In this document: positions 1-6,423 of the stretch, piece by piece
Layout of the letters: each line of letters starts with the position of its first letter
Numbering within the stretch: position 1 is the stretch's first letter
Source: Erythrobacter sp. UBA2510
GTDB taxonomy: Bacteria > Pseudomonadota > Alphaproteobacteria > Sphingomonadales > Sphingomonadaceae
Assembly: GCA_002341345.1 (NCBI GenBank)
Contig: DDNW01000099.1
Location: 43,097-49,519 of the forward strand
Length of the DNA stretch: 6,423 bases
Direction of reading: 5' to 3'
The notes under the pieces: generated by a model
What the model saw: the letters and a program-made list of their open reading frames with translations, nothing else
The model's database searches: none
Told to the model about the DNA's origin: nothing
Translations under genes and position numbers: made by a program

Positions 1-186
1 CAGGCAGCGCAAAAGCTCCACGAAGCGGCCGAGATCCTTTCCAGCCGGCCCGAAGCGATGCAATTGCGTTACCTCGGCGCGTTGGGGGCGATCGCCGGCG
101 AAAAGAGTTCGACCATCGTGTTCCCTTTTCCGGTCGAGTTCGGGCGGTTCTTCGAAAACTTTTCCAGCCAAACAGCAGCGGACTGA
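1..186 (+). CDS. Slipin / stomatin-like SPFH-domain protein, C-terminal fragment
   Basis: Frame 1 is open from the window edge to a TGA at 184-186, giving the last 61 residues of a protein whose start lies upstream. The visible part contains AAEIL, then [10 protein letters not shown], then an [13 protein letters not shown] stretch. This order is typical of the end of bacterial slipins (stomatin-like, band 7/SPFH family): a C-terminal helix followed by a short hydrophobic 'STIVFPxP' tail. Family members are membrane-anchored scaffold proteins that oligomerise at the inner membrane and often pair with an NfeD-type partner; their substrates are usually unknown. The membrane anchor and SPFH core are outside the window. 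The P-type ATPase begins only 6 bases after the stop, so the two genes are probably co-transcribed. Family assignment rests on the tail alone but the match is characteristic. Confidence 0.82.
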   Translation, partial: QAAQKLHEAAEILSSRPEAMQLRYLGALGAIAGEKSSTIVFPFPVEFGRFFENFSSQTAAD

Positions 187-192
187 TTTCGC

Positions 193-2949
193 ATGGCGGC
201 GAATGCGCCAGGCCGACCGATAGTCTCGAATGCGCACGCACAAGAGGCCGAGCATATCGCCGACATTGTCGGTGCCACGTCGTATGGGCTCTCCAGTGAA
301 TTAGCGGCTGATCGGCTGCGGGCATTCGGACCTAACCGGCCGCGCATCGTGCAAAAGCCCGGCATCGTCCGCCGCTTTCTGTCGCACTTCAACAATATTC
401 TTATCTATGTGCTGCTCGTTGCAGCGGCGATCACGTCTGTTCTCGGACACCTTATCGACACGATCGTCATCCTCGCGGTCGTCATCGTGAACGCCGTCAT
501 CGGCCTTGCCCAAGAAGGACGGGCTGAGCAGGCAATGGCGAAGATCCAGCAAATGCTCGCGCCGCATGCTGCCGTAATACGTGATGGAAAGCGGCTCGAT
601 ATCAGCAGCGAAGAGCTTGTCGTCGGCGATCTGGTGCTGCTCGAAGCTGGCGACCGCGTTCCCGCCGACCTCAGGCTCGTCGAAGCTTACGGCCTCCAAG
701 CTCAGGAGGCGGTCTTGACCGGCGAGTCCCTCCCCGTCGAGAAGGGTCCGGCTCCTGTCGCAATGGACGCATCTTTGGGCGACCGGTCATCGCTCGCGTT
801 CAGCGGTACATTGGTGACCGCCGGTCAAGGAAAGGGCATCGTTATCGCGACTGCCGAAGAAACCGAGATCGGTCGGATAAGCGGAATGCTGGCGGAGGTT
901 AAAACGCTGACGACGCCGCTCGTGGAGCAAATGAACGGCTTTGCCAGATGGCTGACTCTTCTCATCCTCCTGCTCGCCGCAACGCTGCTTGCCTTCGGCT
1001 ATTATGTCGCAAACCTGGAATTTTCCGAGGTCTTCATGGCCATCGTCGGCCTTTCGGTCTCTGCGATCCCGGAGGGTTTGCCTGCGGTGCTGACGATAAC
1101 TCTGGCGATCGGTGTGCAGGCCATGGCAAGGCGGAATGCGATCGTGCGGCGCTTGCCCGCAATCGAGACGCTCGGCTCTGTTTCCGTCATTTGCACCGAC
1201 AAGACCGGTACCTTGACACGCAACGAAATGATGGCGGCATCGGTCGCACTCGCCGACCAGACCTTTTCAATTGCCGGCGAGGGGTACGGACCTGAAGGTG
1301 AAATCTCTCACGAACACGCCTCCGATGACCCTGCTTATGGCGAGGCGCTGTCTGAATTGGCGCTGGTCGCCGCGCTTTGCAACGACGCGGAACTCAACAA
1401 GACCGGAGGAAGCTGGACCGTCAGCGGTGACCCGATGGAGGGCGCCCTTCTGGCCTTCGCGATGAAGGCTGGGGGGCGCTTGGAGTCGCTGACCGGGGAA
1501 TGGTTTCGCAGCGATGCCATACCATTTGACGCGCGATACCGTTTTATGGCGACCGTGCAGCATAAGCGAAACGGGCCAGGTCTGATCGCGGTAAAGGGCG
1601 CGCCCGAACAGGTGCTCTCGATGTGCCTCTCCCAGCGCTCCGCAACCGGCGATGCCGAGGTGCTCGACACAGAATATTGGTGTATGCGCATCGATGAATT
1701 GAGCGCAAGGGGACAGCGCGTTCTTGCGCTCGCCACTCGCGTCGCCAGGCCCGCCGAGCACAAACTCCCGTCGGCAGAGTTCCTGGGCGAACTCGTTTTG
1801 CTCGGGCTGGTCGGTCTCATCGATCCCCCACGCCCTTCGGCGGTCGCCGCGATCGCCGAGTGCCGCGCAGCAGGCATCCGGGTAAAAATGATTACGGGTG
1901 ATCATGCCGGCACCGCAGCCGCCATCGGCAGGCAGGTGGGTCTCGAACATCCGGATCTTGTGCTCACTGGCACTGATCTTGACGCGCTGACCGACCACGA
2001 ACTGGCTGCTGCGGTTCTCGAGACGGACATTTTCGCCAGAACAAATCCCGGCCACAAGCTACGGCTCGTCGAAGCGCTGCAATCGCACGGTCTGACGATT
2101 GCGATGACAGGGGACGGCGTGAATGATGCGCCCGCGCTGAAACGGGCCGATGCCGGCATCGCAATGGGGCGTAGCGGAAGCGAGGCGGCGAAAGAGGCTG
2201 CGGACATCGTCCTCGCTGACGATGACTTTGCCTCCATCGCTGCAGCGGTTCGGGATGGAAGGACAGTCTATGACAACATCAAGAAGGTCATCAGCTGGAC
2301 GCTCCCCACCAATGGCGGCGAAGCGCTGACCATCATCATCACGATCCTCCTCGGCCTCACACTGCCAATCACGCCCATTCAAATCCTCTGGATCAATCTC
2401 GTGACGGCCACCACGCTGGGGATCGCGCTCGCCTTTGAACCGACCGAAGAAGATACGATGCTGAGGCCGCCGCGACCAAGAGCCGAACCGATCTTGAACG
2501 GCACCCTGGCCTGGCAGATAATTTTCGCCTCGCTGCTCATTTCCGCAGGGGTTTTCGGCGTGTTCGCTTATGGTGTCGAACAGCAATATGATCTCGAATT
2601 GGCTCGAACGCTCGCGCTCAACATGCTCGTGATCATGGAGATTTTCTATCTCTTCTACGTGCGAAACATTTATGGCCCATCGCTCACCTGGGCGGCAGTA
2701 AAGGGTACGAAGGCGGTGTGGCTCACGGTAATAGCCGTGTTCGCCGCACAATTGGGAATTACTTACGCGCCGCCCCTCCAGGCGATCTTTGCGACACGCC
2801 CGGTTCCGTTTGCCGATGGCGTGCTACTCTTTGCCATAGGCACGGTGTTCTTTGCGGCCCTGGAACTGGAAAAACGACTGCGCTTGAACTTAAGGGCAAT
2901 GGGCCAAACGGCGCATCGGCAAGAGTTTGGCGGGTCCAATACCCAGTGA
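193..2949 (+). CDS. P2-type cation-transporting ATPase (calcium-pump-like, CtpF-type)
   Basis: This is a complete 918-residue inner-membrane pump that couples ATP hydrolysis to cation transport. In order: an N-terminal cation-ATPase domain (about 15-75); TM1-TM2 (about 66-108); an actuator domain with TGES at 176-179; TM3 (about 253-272); TM4 with PEGLP at 293-297; the phosphorylation motif DKTGT, with D336 as acceptor; the nucleotide-binding domain with KGAPE at 468-472; the hinge TGDGVNDAP at 639-647 (D641 and D645 for Mg2+); and six C-terminal TM segments from about 700 to 890. Aligned by eye to SERCA, the TM4 Glu (E294), TM5 Asn and Glu (N707, E710), TM6 Asn (N735) and TM8 Glu (E816) are kept, but the TM6 Asp is Ala739. 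The 'NxxTA...LAFEP' TM6 pattern resembles mycobacterial CtpF. No heavy-metal-binding N-terminal domain or CPC motif is present, so it is not a P1B copper/zinc pump. Ca2+ is the best guess, but Na+, K+ or Mn2+ cannot be excluded. The ATG at 193 has only a weak ribosome site and follows the slipin stop by 6 bases, suggesting translational coupling. Confidence 0.95.
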   Translation: MAANAPGRPIVSNAHAQEAEHIADIVGATSYGLSSELAADRLRAFGPNRPRIVQKPGIVRRFLSHFNNILIYVLLVAAAITSVLGHLIDTIVILAVVIVNAVIGLAQEGRAEQAMAKIQQMLAPHAAVIRDGKRLDISSEELVVGDLVLLEAGDRVPADLRLVEAYGLQAQEAVLTGESLPVEKGPAPVAMDASLGDRSSLAFSGTLVTAGQGKGIVIATAEETEIGRISGMLAEVKTLTTPLVEQMNGFARWLTLLILLLAATLLAFGYYVANLEFSEVFMAIVGLSVSAIPEGLPAVLTITLAIGVQAMARRNAIVRRLPAIETLGSVSVICTDKTGTLTRNEMMAASVALADQTFSIAGEGYGPEGEISHEHASDDPAYGEALSELALVAALCNDAELNKTGGSWTVSGDPMEGALLAFAMKAGGRLESLTGEWFRSDAIPFDARYRFMATVQHKRNGPGLIAVKGAPEQVLSMCLSQRSATGDAEVLDTEYWCMRIDELSARGQRVLALATRVARPAEHKLPSAEFLGELVLLGLVGLIDPPRPSAVAAIAECRAAGIRVKMITGDHAGTAAAIGRQVGLEHPDLVLTGTDLDALTDHELAAAVLETDIFARTNPGHKLRLVEALQSHGLTIAMTGDGVNDAPALKRADAGIAMGRSGSEAAKEAADIVLADDDFASIAAAVRDGRTVYDNIKKVISWTLPTNGGEALTIIITILLGLTLPITPIQILWINLVTATTLGIALAFEPTEEDTMLRPPRPRAEPILNGTLAWQIIFASLLISAGVFGVFAYGVEQQYDLELARTLALNMLVIMEIFYLFYVRNIYGPSLTWAAVKGTKAVWLTVIAVFAAQLGITYAPPLQAIFATRPVPFADGVLLFAIGTVFFAALELEKRLRLNLRAMGQTAHRQEFGGSNTQ

Positions 2950-3030
2950 TCGGGAGTGGTTGGCCGCAGACCCGTTGCGACATCTATCCCGCTGGAAGCT
3001 CGCCGGTTCCAGATACCGCTCAAGGCCCAG
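2950..3030. other. Convergent intergenic gap with a small inverted repeat
   Basis: This 81-base gap lies between the ends of the P-type ATPase and pgk. The only structure seen is a 6-bp perfect inverted repeat, CTGGAA at 2992-2997 and TTCCAG at 3007-3012, with a 9-base loop. No T-run follows it on either strand, so it is not a canonical intrinsic terminator. It might be a weak bidirectional pause or terminator element, or chance. Confidence 0.3.
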
Positions 3031-4230
3031 TCAGGTAAGGACCTGCAGACCGGGAAGCGCGATGTCGGCGACCCACTCGAGAAATGCGCCGCCCCCGGTC
3101 GACACGTGGGTCAGATCCGCAGTCAGACCGCTCATGTTGAGGGCCGCAACTGTGTCACCGCCACCGGCAAGCGAGGTCAGCGACCCCTTTCGCGTCAGCT
3201 CGGCGACCGCCTGGGCGATTGCGAAAGTCGAAGTCTCGAAAGGAGGCGTCTCGAATGCACCGAGCGGGCCATTCCAGATGAGAAGCTGCGAGGATCGCAG
3301 CACGTCCACAGTTTTCGCAACAGTGCGGGGTCCCAGGTCAAGGATCATCTCATCGGCGGCGACATCTTCGACCAGGGCCGTGCGCAGCGAAACGGGATGC
3401 GGCGTCAGTTCCCTGGCTACCACGACATCCTCGGGCAGATGGATCTGGCACTTTCCCTGGCTGGCATTCTTCAGAGTTTGCAGCGCTGCATCCTCGAGGT
3501 TCCGCTCGGCGAGCGATCTGCCGGTTGGCTTTTTCAGCGCGGCGAGAAAGGTGTTCGCCATCGCTCCGCCGATGATGAGGTTATCCACTTTCGTGCTGAG
3601 CTGCTCGAGCACCTCCAGCTTGCTCGAGATCTTGGCGCCGCCAATAATCGCGGTGGAAGGGCGCCGCCCGAGCCCGGTCGCCGATTGCAACGCCCCGAGC
3701 TCGTCTTCCAGGGCACGGCCCATATAGCTCGGCAGCAGTCTTGCCACTCCCACCGTGGATGCATGCGCCCGGTGTGAGGCCGAGAACGCATCGTTGACAT
3801 AAAAATCCGCAAGGTCGGCCATCGCGCTTGCAAGCTCAGGATCGTTGCTTTCCTCGCCTGCGTAGAAGCGGGTGTTTTCCAGTAAGGCAACATCGCCCGC
3901 CTCCAGCTCGGAAACCGCGCGCTGCGCTCCCGGGCCAGTCCAGTCTTCGAGAAAATGAACCTCGTCTCCGAGCAGGGAGCTGTAGGTTTTGGCAACCGGC
4001 GCGAGCGAGAATGCCGCGTTCGGTTTTCCTTTGGGACGACCAAGATGCGAGAGCAAAAGGACTACCGCGCCGCGCCTTCTGAGCGCCATCACCGTTGGCA
4101 AGCTCGCTCGCAAGCGCGTATCATCACCGACCGCGCCGTCGTTTCCGATTGGTACATTGAAGTCGACCCGGACCAGCGCAATTTGGCCAGCGATTTCGCC
4201 CAGATCATCGAGGGTTTGCGGAACCGACAT
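3031..4230 (-). CDS. pgk: Phosphoglycerate kinase
   Basis: This complete 399-residue cytoplasmic enzyme interconverts 1,3-bisphosphoglycerate + ADP and 3-phosphoglycerate + ATP in glycolysis, gluconeogenesis and the Calvin cycle. Length is normal for bacterial PGK (about 390-400). N-domain substrate motifs are present: VDFNVP (22-27), DDTRLR (36-41), SHLGRPKG (61-68), LLENTRF (116-122, R121) and VNDAF...HRAHAST (145-159, R154). C-domain nucleotide motifs follow: GGAKISSK (197-204, K200 and K204), WNGPLGAFE (319-327), AGGGDT (355-360) and STGGGAFLEW (377-386). The family's usual SDK at the third site reads SSK here, and NDAFGTAH reads NDAFSASH; neither change removes a catalytic residue. The ATG at 4228-4230 is preceded by AAGGAG with a 10-base gap. 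The gene diverges from a usp gene and lies apart from gap and tkt in the visible window, so it may be an accessory PGK paralogue. That last point is inference. Confidence 0.97.
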   Translation of the reverse strand: MSVPQTLDDLGEIAGQIALVRVDFNVPIGNDGAVGDDTRLRASLPTVMALRRRGAVVLLLSHLGRPKGKPNAAFSLAPVAKTYSSLLGDEVHFLEDWTGPGAQRAVSELEAGDVALLENTRFYAGEESNDPELASAMADLADFYVNDAFSASHRAHASTVGVARLLPSYMGRALEDELGALQSATGLGRRPSTAIIGGAKISSKLEVLEQLSTKVDNLIIGGAMANTFLAALKKPTGRSLAERNLEDAALQTLKNASQGKCQIHLPEDVVVARELTPHPVSLRTALVEDVAADEMILDLGPRTVAKTVDVLRSSQLLIWNGPLGAFETPPFETSTFAIAQAVAELTRKGSLTSLAGGGDTVAALNMSGLTADLTHVSTGGGAFLEWVADIALPGLQVLT

Positions 4231-4240
4231 GCGACTATTG

Positions 4241-4246
4241 CTCCTT
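4241..4246 (-). promoter_or_regulatory. Ribosome binding site of pgk
   Basis: The complement strand reads AAGGAG here, 10 bases before the pgk ATG. It is a strong Shine-Dalgarno match and supports the chosen start. Confidence 0.7.
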
Positions 4247-4499
4247 GCTGCAGGAATGGGGCGAAGTCGCGGCTCAACCGCGCGCGCTTCCCTCCATTAG
4301 GGACGGAATGGCGCGCGAAGGCTTACATAGCAGCAATGAGATAGTGAAAGGCGCCGCCGAAAAGTGTAAGTCGCGCGGGCTTCCGGCGTCCTTTTGGATC
4401 AGGTCCAGCAGGGGCGAACGCAAGGCATCTGCCAAGAGTGGCCTGATATGCGTCACGCCAGCGGAGCGCCGGGCGGCTTGCCGAAGCTCGCAAGGTTAC

Positions 4500-4507
4500 A
4501 GGAAGGG
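4500..4507 (+). promoter_or_regulatory. Ribosome binding site deciding the usp start
   Basis: AGGAAGGG lies 10 bases before the ATG at 4518 but only 1 base before the in-frame ATG at 4509. The spacing favours 4518. Confidence 0.6.
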
Positions 4508-4517
4508 AATGAGACAA

Positions 4518-5333
4518 ATGAAAACAGTGCTGCTGCACGTCAATCGCGACGCCGGACAGGACAGCCGCCTGGCTGCGGCGATCGATCTCGTGCGAGATAA
4601 CAAGGGCCTCCTCATCTGTCTGCAAGCCACAAGCTGGAATTCCTATGTTTTTATCGGTGATCCGTATGGTGCAAGCTATATTTCGCCCGAAGCGTTGCAA
4701 TCGGTTCGCGATGCGGAAAATGAAGATCGCCAATTGATCGAGAGCCGCCTGGCGCAAGAAGGCGTTGAGTGGGAATGGCGCCGCGTCGAGGGTTCCGCAG
4801 GACAGGCGCTGGCTGCGCACGCGACGCTGGCCGATCTGGTGGTCATTAGTCAGCCTGAGCAGAAAGATGCCGTCCTGCCGCGAGCCGCGCCGCTCGCCGC
4901 CGATCTTGTCGTTCATATCCAGTCTCCCTCGCTCGTCGTACCGCTCGGCGGAAAGCGGTTCGCGCCCAGGGGGAATGCGATCATTGCGTGGAATGGATCC
5001 GCCGAAGCCGGGCATGCCGTTCGCTTGAGCCGATCACTCTTGCGCGATGCTGCTGAGGTCCACATCGTAACCGTTAGCGAGGACAAAGAAGGTTCGTCGC
5101 CGGAAGAGCTTGCGCAATATCTTGCACGGCACGGCATCGAAACGCAGACCCATCGGCAACCCGCCGGCGATGCATCGATCGCTGAGGGGTTGGTGGCTGC
5201 GGCGAACGATGTTGGGGCGGCTTACATCGTGCTCGGCGCCTATGGGCACTCGCGTATCCGGGAAACCATACTCGGTGGGGTCACCCGGGAGATGATCCTG
5301 CACAGCCCGATCCCGATGATTCTCGCGCACTAG
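4518..5333 (+). CDS. Universal stress protein, tandem (two-domain) UspA family
   Basis: This is a 271-residue cytoplasmic protein, about twice the length of a single Usp domain. The C-terminal half (about 152-271) is a clear UspA domain. It opens with a beta strand and loop NAIIAWNGS (153-161) and ends with the nucleotide-loop pattern G240-x2-G243-x9-G253-G254-V-T-R, then a final strand PIPMILAH. The usual Ser/Thr after the last Gly is Gly here, a 'GGVTR' version that I recall from other proteobacterial tandem Usps. The N-terminal half (about 1-145) has the Usp-like start MKTVLLHV and a strand DLVVIS, but no glycine loop, so it is probably a non-nucleotide-binding partner domain. Usp proteins are induced by starvation, oxygen limitation or other stress and bind ATP or other ligands; the target here is unknown. 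ATG 4518 is preferred over ATG 4509 from ribosome-site spacing. The neighbours (glycolytic enzymes and a cation pump) suggest a stress or energy-limitation role. Confidence 0.9.
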   Translation: MKTVLLHVNRDAGQDSRLAAAIDLVRDNKGLLICLQATSWNSYVFIGDPYGASYISPEALQSVRDAENEDRQLIESRLAQEGVEWEWRRVEGSAGQALAAHATLADLVVISQPEQKDAVLPRAAPLAADLVVHIQSPSLVVPLGGKRFAPRGNAIIAWNGSAEAGHAVRLSRSLLRDAAEVHIVTVSEDKEGSSPEELAQYLARHGIETQTHRQPAGDASIAEGLVAAANDVGAAYIVLGAYGHSRIRETILGGVTREMILHSPIPMILAH

Positions 5334-5381
5334 AGCAGAATAGGCATAAGGGATCTAGGCTAGTGTTGGACTGGCGGCGTC
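5334..5381. other. Convergent intergenic gap between usp and aldolase
   Basis: These 48 bases separate the stop codons of the two convergent genes. I see no hairpin with a T-run on either strand, so any terminator is either Rho-dependent or not visible. Confidence 0.4.
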
Positions 5382-6287
5382 TTATCGATCGGCCATGCGC
5401 TTGACTGTCGATGCCCGGTAGATGCGCTCGACGGCGCGCCCGAGCACATCGTTGAATTCCTGATCTTGCATGTGCGCCCGCAAATCCTGCAACAGAGCCC
5501 GGCTGAAGCTCGCGATCATGCCGCGGTTTCTTTCGAGCGCGGCGCAAGCGGCATCCTGGGAGAACCCGCCCGACAGGGCGAGCACCCGCGCGCAACTGGG
5601 ATGGGCAACGAGGGGCGCGTAAAGCCCGTCCGAAACCGGCAGCGAGAGTTTCAGGACCACACGGCGGCCATAGGCTTGCCCATCGAGCGCATGGCTGAGT
5701 TCGGCAAGGAGAATTCGTTCGCACTCGTCGCGCGTTGCACTTGCGATATTCACTTCCGGTTCGATAATTGGCACAAGTCGCTGGTCAAGGACATGGTTGG
5801 CCAGCTCGAATTGCTGGCGCACGACATCGCCGATCCCCCGGTGCGATGCGACGTTGATCACCGAACGCATCTTGGTACCAAGAACGGCCCTAGAGCGCGC
5901 ACGGGACAGCAGGCTTTCAAGATCCGGCATGGGCTTCATGAGCTGGACGCCGCCCGTATCTTCCTCCAACCCTTGATCTATCTTGACGAAGGACACGATC
6001 CCCCGCCGCCAGAGAAACTCTGGCACCGGTACGGTGTCAATCTGCGCATCCATGGTCCGCTCAAAGAGAATAGCGCCGAGCACCCTTCGCCCATCGAAAC
6101 ATGGAGATGTCATGACCCGCACGCGAAGTTCATGGATAAGCGCGAACATCTCGTCCTCTCCGGAATACCGGTCCGCGCCGATGCCGATGGCTTGAAGGGC
6201 AGACGGTGTCGAGCCGCCGGACTGGTCGAGCGCCGCAACAAAACCGGCGCCACCCACAAGTTGCGCCATCATTTCTGCATATTTCAT
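5382..6287 (-). CDS. fda: Class I fructose-bisphosphate aldolase (Staphylococcus Fda type)
   Basis: This complete 301-residue cytoplasmic enzyme reversibly cleaves fructose 1,6-bisphosphate into dihydroxyacetone phosphate and glyceraldehyde 3-phosphate through a lysine Schiff base, without metal. It follows the Staphylococcus-type Fda (about 296 residues) almost end to end: FVAALDQSGGSTP (16-28), SGEDEMF (42-48), LGAILFE..TMD (70-80), VQLMKP (114-119), GTKMRS (137-142), VPIIEPEVNI (172-181), VVLKLSLP (210-217), LALSGGFS near 235-243, and IASFSRAL before the C-terminal helix. By comparison with muscle aldolase, D21, K139, E176 and the Schiff-base K213 are in place. The ATG at 6285-6287 has GGGGAG 5 bases upstream. 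It is not the DhnA-type class I enzyme and not the zinc-dependent class II enzyme. With the nearby pgk it supplies two steps of lower glycolysis or gluconeogenesis. It may be a second aldolase alongside a class II one elsewhere, which the window cannot show. Confidence 0.95.
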   Translation of the reverse strand: MKYAEMMAQLVGGAGFVAALDQSGGSTPSALQAIGIGADRYSGEDEMFALIHELRVRVMTSPCFDGRRVLGAILFERTMDAQIDTVPVPEFLWRRGIVSFVKIDQGLEEDTGGVQLMKPMPDLESLLSRARSRAVLGTKMRSVINVASHRGIGDVVRQQFELANHVLDQRLVPIIEPEVNIASATRDECERILLAELSHALDGQAYGRRVVLKLSLPVSDGLYAPLVAHPSCARVLALSGGFSQDAACAALERNRGMIASFSRALLQDLRAHMQDQEFNDVLGRAVERIYRASTVKRMADR

Positions 6288-6421
6288 GGGGTCTCCCCGG
6301 CTCCAGTTTTTGCGAACGTTCCCGACGGCGCTCTCGCGAACAATATCGCCAACGTGCAGAGAACGGACGCTTTTCGCACGGCTTGATTACAACCGCCGCC
6401 TGCCACCCCCGCCACAGGTGA
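6284..6421 (-). other. Possible 3' end of an unrecognised gene, or aldolase leader
   Basis: On the complement strand one frame is open from the window edge for 45 codons and ends in a TGA at 6286-6284 that overlaps the aldolase ATG as ATGA, the classic arrangement of coupled genes. The peptide (ending ...TFAKTGAGETP) is rich in Gly and Ala and matches no family I recognise; it does not look like the end of gap or transketolase. A second complement frame is also open through this stretch, as is common in GC-rich DNA, so the open frame may be chance. The alternative is an untranslated leader and promoter for the aldolase. No -35/-10 pair was convincing. Confidence 0.25.
6293..6298 (-). promoter_or_regulatory. 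Ribosome binding site of the class I aldolase
   Basis: The complement strand reads GGGGAG, 5 bases before the ATG at 6287. It is a good purine-rich match that supports this start. Confidence 0.6.
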
Positions 6422-6423
6422 GG

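Larger units (their letters stand above)
4231..4517. promoter_or_regulatory. Divergent intergenic region between pgk and usp
   Basis: This 287-base stretch lies between the pgk start (- strand) and the usp start (+ strand), so it should carry the promoters of both genes. The + strand frame of usp stays open back to an ATG at 4245, but the encoded peptide is Arg/Ser-rich and resembles no protein I know, so I read the stretch as non-coding. I looked for TTGAT-N4-ATCAA (FNR/FixK) and GGAAC-N17-CGTT (EcfG stress sigma) patterns and saw no convincing match. No clear -35/-10 pair could be assigned by eye. Confidence 0.5.

Noticed and set aside
1267..2055. A 262-residue - strand open frame inside the P-type ATPase
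   Set aside because: It falls within the nucleotide-binding domain of a clear ATPase; the peptide is Cys/Arg/His-rich and unlike a folded protein.
2956..3777. A 273-residue + strand open frame antisense to pgk
   Set aside because: It lies opposite a PGK with all family motifs intact. GC-rich codon structure often leaves the opposite strand open, and the peptide shows no domain-like pattern.
4413..4435. FNR/FixK-like or other CRP-family operator near a GGATCAGG stretch in the pgk-usp gap
   Set aside because: No TTGAT-N4-ATCAA arrangement could be aligned; matches were no better than chance half-sites.
4245..4508. N-terminal extension of the universal stress protein
   Set aside because: The extra residues resemble translated non-coding DNA, and a well-spaced ribosome site sits just before the ATG at 4518.
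6314..6321. GAACGTTC palindrome upstream of the aldolase
   Set aside because: An isolated 8-bp palindrome is expected by chance, and no second copy or flanking symmetry was seen.
5466..6386. A 306-residue + strand open frame antisense to the aldolase
   Set aside because: The opposite strand encodes a complete class I aldolase with its active-site lysine. The antisense peptide is His/Arg-rich with no recognisable motifs and no good ribosome site.
6382..6391. TTGATTACAA sequence as a regulator half-site upstream of the aldolase
   Set aside because: The TTG and CAA arms are separated by 4 bases rather than the 8 of the FNR/FixK consensus, so it does not fit.

Overview
The window is a GC-rich bacterial chromosome segment, densely coding, with no RNA genes, insertion sequences or CRISPR arrays visible. 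Composition, codon use and the protein families suggest a proteobacterium, most likely an alphaproteobacterium. That assignment is an impression from reading, not a computed classification.

Layout. (1) Bases 1-186 hold the C-terminal end of a slipin/stomatin-like SPFH membrane protein on the + strand. (2) Six bases after its stop, a complete 918-residue P2-type cation-transporting ATPase (193-2949, +) begins, most like the CtpF-type branch of the calcium-pump-like family. (3) Convergent to it lies a complete phosphoglycerate kinase (3031-4230, -). (4) A 287-base divergent gap (4231-4517) separates pgk from a tandem-type universal stress protein (4518-5333, +). (5) Convergent to that lies a complete class I fructose-bisphosphate aldolase of the Staphylococcus Fda type (5382-6287, -). 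(6) The last 136 bases hold the aldolase leader. They also contain an unrecognised open frame whose stop would overlap the aldolase start as ATGA.

How the genes fit together. Two central glycolytic/gluconeogenic enzymes (PGK and FBP aldolase) alternate with a universal stress protein, a cation pump and a membrane-scaffold protein. This mix resembles low-oxygen or dormancy modules such as the mycobacterial DosR regulon, which includes ctpF and several usp genes. The PGK and aldolase may be second, condition-specific copies rather than the housekeeping ones. This is inference from gene content: I found no convincing FNR/FixK or EcfG-type site in the intergenic stretches.

All four complete genes look intact, with catalytic residues in place. 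I see nothing that clearly amounts to an undescribed system. The points most worth a second look are the gene combination, the altered cation-site residue in the ATPase, and the possible unrecognised gene at the right edge.
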